From Hyphomicrobiales bacterium (GTDB lineage: Bacteria; Pseudomonadota; Alphaproteobacteria; Rhizobiales; Xanthobacteraceae), in assembly GCA_021730825.1 (NCBI GenBank), contig JAKFYO010000065.1:1-20536 (forward strand): DNA of 20,536 nucleotides. The letters run 5' to 3'. Shown here piece after piece: positions 17,174-20,536 of this stretch. Numbering within the stretch: the first letter of the stretch is position 1; every line of letters begins with the position of its first letter. The notes beneath the pieces are model-generated. The model searched no databases. It was not told the DNA's origin and saw nothing but the letters and a program-made list of their open reading frames with translations. The position numbers and the translations under genes were made by a program.

Positions 17174-18055
17174 TCAGGTCTTTTTCTTCTCGAAATTCGG
17201 GTCGCGCTTCCGGATTAACCCTTCCTGGGCGACGGAAGCGACCAAAGTGCCGTCTCTTTTGAAGAATTGGCCCCGGGAGAAGCCGCGGGCTCCGTTCGCG
17301 TTCGGAGAATCCTGTGAATAGAGCAGCCACTCGTCGGCACGAAACGGCCGGTGAAACCACAGTGCGTGGTCGAGGGAGGCGGCCTGGATCGAGCGCGAAA
17401 ACACCGAACGCCCGTGCGGGATCAGGGCGGCATCGAGCAAGCCCATGTCGGAAGCGTAAGCCAGCGCGCAGCGGTGGACGATCGGATCGTCGGGCAAAGG
17501 CGAGACCGCTTTCATCCAGACATTGAATTTCGGCTCGCGATAATCCTTCGAGAGGTAGCGCATGTATTCGACCGGGCGCAGTTCGATCGGACGTTCGCGC
17601 TCGTAATATTTGCGCACTGCCTCCGGCAGCATCGGCATTACTTTTTCGCGGATGTCTTTCTCGCTCATCAGTTCTTCAGGCATCGGCACCTTCGGCATCT
17701 CGGCCTGATGCTCGTGGCCATCTTCTTCTTTCTGAAACGACACGCCCATCGAGAAGATCGCTTCGCCGTGCTGGATCGCTTTCACCCAGCGCGTGGTGAA
17801 GCTGCCACCGTCGCGAATACGATCCACTTCGTAAATGATCGGCGCTTTCGGATCGCCGCCGAGAAGAAAATAAGCGTGGAGCGAATGACAGGCGCGCTCC
17901 GGCACCGTGCGGTAGGCCGCGACCAGCGCCTGCCCAATCACCTGCCCTCCGAAAACGCGTATGAAACTATCCTTCGGCGAGTGGCCGCGAAAGAGATTCA
18001 CCTCGAGCGTTTCGAGATCGAGAATGTCGAGGAGGGTTTCGACCGCTTTGGTCAT
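17174..18055 (-). CDS. tesB: Acyl-CoA thioesterase II
   Basis: TesB hydrolyses acyl-CoA thioesters to free fatty acid and CoA in the cytoplasm. The 293-residue product is a double hot-dog protein. The N-terminal half has FGGQVIGQALVAAYRTVP and HSLHAYFLLGGDP. The C-terminal half has ALAYASDMGLLDAAL (catalytic Asp), SLDHALWFHRPFRADEWLLY and SVAQEGLIR with Gln277, matching the Asp/Thr/Gln network of E. coli TesB. The ATG at 18053-18055 is chosen over an upstream extension to 18106 because AAGG precedes it and MTKAVETLLDILDLE is a normal family N-terminus. It is divergent from the FAD monooxygenase across 62 bp. Confidence 0.94.
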   Translation of the reverse strand: MTKAVETLLDILDLETLEVNLFRGHSPKDSFIRVFGGQVIGQALVAAYRTVPERACHSLHAYFLLGGDPKAPIIYEVDRIRDGGSFTTRWVKAIQHGEAIFSMGVSFQKEEDGHEHQAEMPKVPMPEELMSEKDIREKVMPMLPEAVRKYYERERPIELRPVEYMRYLSKDYREPKFNVWMKAVSPLPDDPIVHRCALAYASDMGLLDAALIPHGRSVFSRSIQAASLDHALWFHRPFRADEWLLYSQDSPNANGARGFSRGQFFKRDGTLVASVAQEGLIRKRDPNFEKKKT

Positions 18056-18117
18056 CGGTAAACCTTGACTTGATCGGCGGGTTGCCGCGAGAGCCTTAAC
18101 GTACATATCTTGCCGCC

Positions 18118-19345
18118 ATGGACAAGCAAACGCGGGATAAGCCGCTGGATGTAGCAGTCGCAGGGGCCGGCGTTGCCGGTGCTGCGCTCGGCATCGCGCT
18201 CAGGCAGACCCTGGGCCGCGGATTTTCAGTCGCAGTGTTCGATCCGGCGCTCGCCAAAGAGCCTTTGCGCGATGACCGCGTCGTTGCGATTGCCGGCGGC
18301 GCACGCAAGCTCTTCGAAGCGATCGGCGTCTGGGAACGGCTCTCCGACTTGCAGCCCATCCGCGCCATGGAGATCACCGATTCGAAATTACACGACGCCG
18401 TGCGGCAGACTTTCCTCGAATTTGCCGAGGACGAAGAAGACGAGCCTTTCGCGCACATGGTCGAAAACCGCGCGCTGGTCAAAGCGCTACGGGAGGCTGC
18501 GGAAGAGGCGGAGGTTGAGCTTGTCGCTTATGGGATCGAGGCCTATGCGCCGGACGAAAATTTCGCGCGCTTTCAGGCGGGTGGGGAAAGAATACCGCGC
18601 GCGGCTGCTTGCCGCGGCCGACGGCGCCCAATCAAAATTGCGAGGGCTCGCAAAAATCCAGACGATTGCGCGCGGCTACGACCAATCCGGCATCGTCGCC
18701 ACCATCGGGCACGCGCGCGAGCATAACGGCAAGGCCGTGCAGCACTTTCTCCCGAGCGGATCGTTCGCGATCCTGCCGCTCACCGGAAAGCGCTCGTCGA
18801 TTGTGTGGACCGAGGAGAGTACTGAGGCCAAACGCATTGTCGCCTTGCCATCCGCAGAATTTCTTGCCGAACTCGAATTGCGTTTCGGCCTGCAGCTTGG
18901 CGAACTCGAAGTGCTTTCGCCCGCGCGCTCGTATCCTCTGCAGATTTCGATTGCGCGTTCGTTCGTCGCCGAGCGGCTCGCGCTCGTCGGTGATGCAGCA
19001 CACGTCATTCACCCGCTTGCCGGGCAGGGCCTGAACATGGGCTTGCGCGATGTCGCGGCACTTGCCGAATGTATCGCCGACAACGCGCGGCTCGGTCTCG
19101 ATCCCGGCGCGCCGGAAGTGTTGTCGCGTTATCAGCGCTGGCGGCGCGCAGACACCGTGGCGATGGGGTTAGCAACCGATGGGTTGAACCGGCTGTTCTC
19201 GAACGAGTCGATGCCGCTGAAATACCTGCGCGATATGGGCCTCGGCCTCGTCGACCGCGCGCCTGGCCTTAAAAAGTTTTTCGCCCGAGAGGCTGCGGGC
19301 CTCACGGGCGATGTTCCGAAATTGCTTCGGGGTGAATTTATTTAG
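18118..19345 (+). pseudogene. UbiH/COQ6-family FAD monooxygenase with a +1 frameshift
   Basis: Flavin monooxygenase of the UbiH/UbiF/COQ6 family, which hydroxylates the ubiquinone ring. The first part (18118 to about 18586) has the FAD-binding VAGAGVAGAALG (Gly16, Gly18, Gly21), the DDRVVAIAGGARKLFEAIGVW segment and ENRALVKALREAA. The second part, one base later in phase, has YRARLLAAADGAQSKLR, LALVGDAAHVIHPLAGQGLNMGLRDV and a family-typical C-terminus to 19345. Neither frame alone is complete. The shift falls at a GGGG run (18583-18586): dropping one G gives AGGKEYRARLLAAADGA, joining both halves at near-normal length (about 408 residues). Either a real mutation or a sequencing error. Its stop overlaps that of the converging Trm112-like gene. 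Confidence 0.85.
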
Positions 19346-19530
19346 TCGGCTAACGGCCGCGCTTCCTCGGGCAGCATGATCGGAATGCCGTCGCGGATCG
19401 GATAGATCAGCTTGGCTGCGCGCGAGACCAGCACCTGCTTGTCCGCGTCATATTCCAGCGGTCCCTTGGTCACCGGGCAAACCAGAATTTCCAGAAGCTT
19501 GGGATCGACGGTGTGACGGTCGGTGTTCAT
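19342..19530 (-). CDS. Trm112-like (UPF0434) small protein
   Basis: A 62-residue protein of the Trm112/YcaR family. Eukaryotic Trm112 activates methyltransferases; the bacterial role is not established. It reads [20 protein letters not shown], then [23 protein letters not shown], the standard family core. Only one cysteine is present, so the four-Cys zinc site of some relatives is absent. The ATG at 19528-19530 is chosen over an extension to 19566 because GGAGAG lies 4 bases upstream. It follows the Lon-domain gene by 44 bp containing a hairpin (19544-19563). Its stop overlaps the converging ubi gene stop (19342-19345). Confidence 0.88.
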   Translation of the reverse strand: MNTDRHTVDPKLLEILVCPVTKGPLEYDADKQVLVSRAAKLIYPIRDGIPIMLPEEARPLAD

Positions 19531-19534
19531 TGGT

Positions 19535-19540
19535 CTCTCC
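19535..19540 (-). promoter_or_regulatory. Shine-Dalgarno of the Trm112-like gene
   Basis: GGAGAG on the minus strand lies 4 bases before the ATG at 19528-19530. It fixes the start and excludes the in-frame extension to 19566. Confidence 0.65.
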
Positions 19541-19543
19541 AAA

Positions 19544-19563
19544 TTGCGGGAAGTGCCCCGCAA
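19544..19563. repeat. Intercistronic hairpin
   Basis: Perfect 7-bp arms TTGCGGG and CCCGCAA around a 6-base loop, between the Lon-domain gene stop and the Trm112-like Shine-Dalgarno. On the minus strand only TTT follows, so it is at best a partial terminator or an RNA-processing or stability element. Confidence 0.4.
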
Positions 19564-19574
19564 CAACGCGGATA

Positions 19575-20246
19575 CTACTGCAAGGTTCCATTCTCGTCTG
19601 CCTCGCCGGCGGCAAGGTTGATCTCGGTGGCTGCGACAAGAAGCTGCGCGCGGGTGCGCAAATCAGGCGCTTCAAGCAACGCTTGCTTCTCACGGACGCC
19701 GAACGGCGCCATCAAAGAGAGGCCGTTCACGAGCGCTTCGGTCGGCGCCTGCGAAATTCCGGACCAGTCGGCTTCGATAGAATTCGCGGCGAGATAATTG
19801 GCGAGCGTCTTCAGAAGCGTTTCGCGATCGACTTCGTCCTCGCCGAAGCCCTGCACGAGGTCTTCCGCGAACAGGCGGTAATCGACCCTGCACTTACGAT
19901 ACGGCGTGGTGACGGGAACTTCCTCGATCACGCGAAAGCGCGAGACGCCGGTGAGCACGACCTGATAACGCCCGTCGCCGGTTTCCGCGAAGCTCGAGAG
20001 CCTGCCGACGCAGCCGACCTGATAAAGCGGCGGGACTTTCGATGCGCCTTCTTCCGGCTCATTCGGCTGGATCATGCCGATCAGGCGCTCGCCGCGGATC
20101 GTGTCTTCGATCATCTGCAAATAGCGCGGCTCGAAAATATTCAGCGGCAACTCGGCGCGAGGCAGTAGCACCGCGCGCGGCAGCGGAAATACCGGAATGA
20201 TCTCCGGAATTTCCTCGGCTGAACGGTAGGGCGCGTTGATTGCCAT
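19575..20246 (-). CDS. Lon N-terminal (substrate-binding) domain protein
   Basis: The 223-residue product consists of the Lon N-terminal (LAN/PUA-like) domain without the AAA+ ATPase or protease parts. It begins with the typical [31 protein letters not shown] (about residues 15-45), followed by [41 protein letters not shown] and a helical C-terminal part with [17 protein letters not shown]. Proteins of this kind are widespread and conserved next to a thioredoxin gene in alphaproteobacteria; their role is unproven, with substrate recognition or chaperone work suggested by homology. It sits 18 bp after the thioredoxin-like gene and ahead of the Trm112-like gene, a probable operon. Confidence 0.9.
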   Translation of the reverse strand: MAINAPYRSAEEIPEIIPVFPLPRAVLLPRAELPLNIFEPRYLQMIEDTIRGERLIGMIQPNEPEEGASKVPPLYQVGCVGRLSSFAETGDGRYQVVLTGVSRFRVIEEVPVTTPYRKCRVDYRLFAEDLVQGFGEDEVDRETLLKTLANYLAANSIEADWSGISQAPTEALVNGLSLMAPFGVREKQALLEAPDLRTRAQLLVAATEINLAAGEADENGTLQ

Positions 20247-20264
20247 CTGCTGCTTTGTTCGCGG

Positions 20265-20536
20265 TTACGAAAATAAAATCGTCGAAAGTTGCTTGCGGGC
20301 GTCGACGGTCGCTTCGTCCATCGGGCCCCAGGCGTCGAAGAACTGAAGCAGCTGTTTGCGCGCGGCTTCGTCGTTCCACTTGCGGTCTTTCTTGATGATG
20401 CCGAGCAAATGCTCGGCGGCTTTTGCCTTCTCGCCTTTCGCGCTCAAGGAAACCGCGAGATCGAAACGCGCTTGATGATCGGCGGGGTTCGCATTCACTT
20501 TCGCCTCGAGTTCGTCCGCGCCGCCGCTGACTTTCC
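20265..20536 (-). CDS. Thioredoxin-family chaperone (CnoX/YbbN-like), C-terminal part only
   Basis: The frame runs off the right edge, so only about the last 90 residues are visible. They form the helical, TPR-like tail seen in CnoX/YbbN thioredoxins: HQARFDLAVSLSAKGEKAKAAEHLLGII, then KDRKWNDEAARKQLLQFFDAWGP and an ending ARKQLSTILFS. CnoX protects unfolded proteins from oxidation and passes them to chaperones. The thioredoxin domain itself would lie outside the window. The GTG at 20496-20498 is internal, because coding sense continues upstream (DELEAKVNANPADH). It is first in the run with the Lon-domain and Trm112-like genes. Confidence 0.75.
   Translation of the reverse strand, partial: KVSGGADELEAKVNANPADHQARFDLAVSLSAKGEKAKAAEHLLGIIKKDRKWNDEAARKQLLQFFDAWGPMDEATVDARKQLSTILFS

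Noticed and set aside
18173..18580. Possible upstream coding in the second phase of the ubi gene
   Set aside because: The open frame exists, but its residues are Ser/Arg/Pro-rich noise; the FAD-binding motif is in the other phase until the GGGG run.

Overview
This window is a block of bacterial core chromosome, about 60% GC by eye. Gene content and order point to an alphaproteobacterium of the order Hyphomicrobiales (Rhizobiales), close to Bradyrhizobium, Rhodopseudomonas or Afipia. The markers are parB facing holA-lptE-leuS, ftsK next to paired glnK-amtB operons, an OmpR-type regulator resembling CenR, a perfect CtrA-type box and a cluster of GANTC (CcrM) sites. I found no rRNA, tRNA, CRISPR array, insertion sequence, prophage or toxin-antitoxin module. 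Nearly all the DNA is coding.

Layout, left to right. (1) 1-821: 3' part of parB (+). (2) 828-5016: leuS-lptE-holA, read leftwards, giving leucyl-tRNA synthetase, an LPS-assembly lipoprotein and the DNA polymerase III delta subunit. (3) 5120-5800: yggS (+), divergent from leuS. (4) 5797-6330: a small L,D-transpeptidase-domain gene (-). (5) 6448-7600: a response regulator and a single-domain cyclic-nucleotide-binding protein (+). (6) 7605-9140: lolA-xthA, read leftwards. (7) 9313-12980: a class I aminotransferase followed by ftsK, read leftwards, with a CtrA-like box at the head. (8) 13142-16986: two tandem glnK-amtB operons, all on the minus strand. (9) 17174-18055: tesB (-), divergent from a ubiquinone-biosynthesis-type FAD monooxygenase at 18118-19345 (+) that carries an apparent +1 frameshift. 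(10) 19342-20536: a thioredoxin/CnoX-like gene cut by the window edge, a Lon N-terminal-domain protein and a Trm112-like protein, read leftwards.

The genes serve chromosome segregation and division (ParB, FtsK), replication and repair (HolA, XthA), envelope biogenesis (LptE, LolA, the L,D-transpeptidase), nitrogen sensing and ammonium uptake (GlnK/AmtB twice), and general metabolism and protein homeostasis. The least ordinary material is regulatory. It comprises the CtrA box before the aminotransferase-ftsK unit, a sigma-54 promoter inside a dense GANTC cluster before one glnK-amtB operon, RNA hairpins touching the ribosome binding sites of that operon, and three adjacent hairpins after it. 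Four convergent gene pairs meet with stop codons touching or overlapping and no visible terminator. I see no undescribed multi-gene system here. The regulatory architecture and the ubi frameshift are the parts worth checking.
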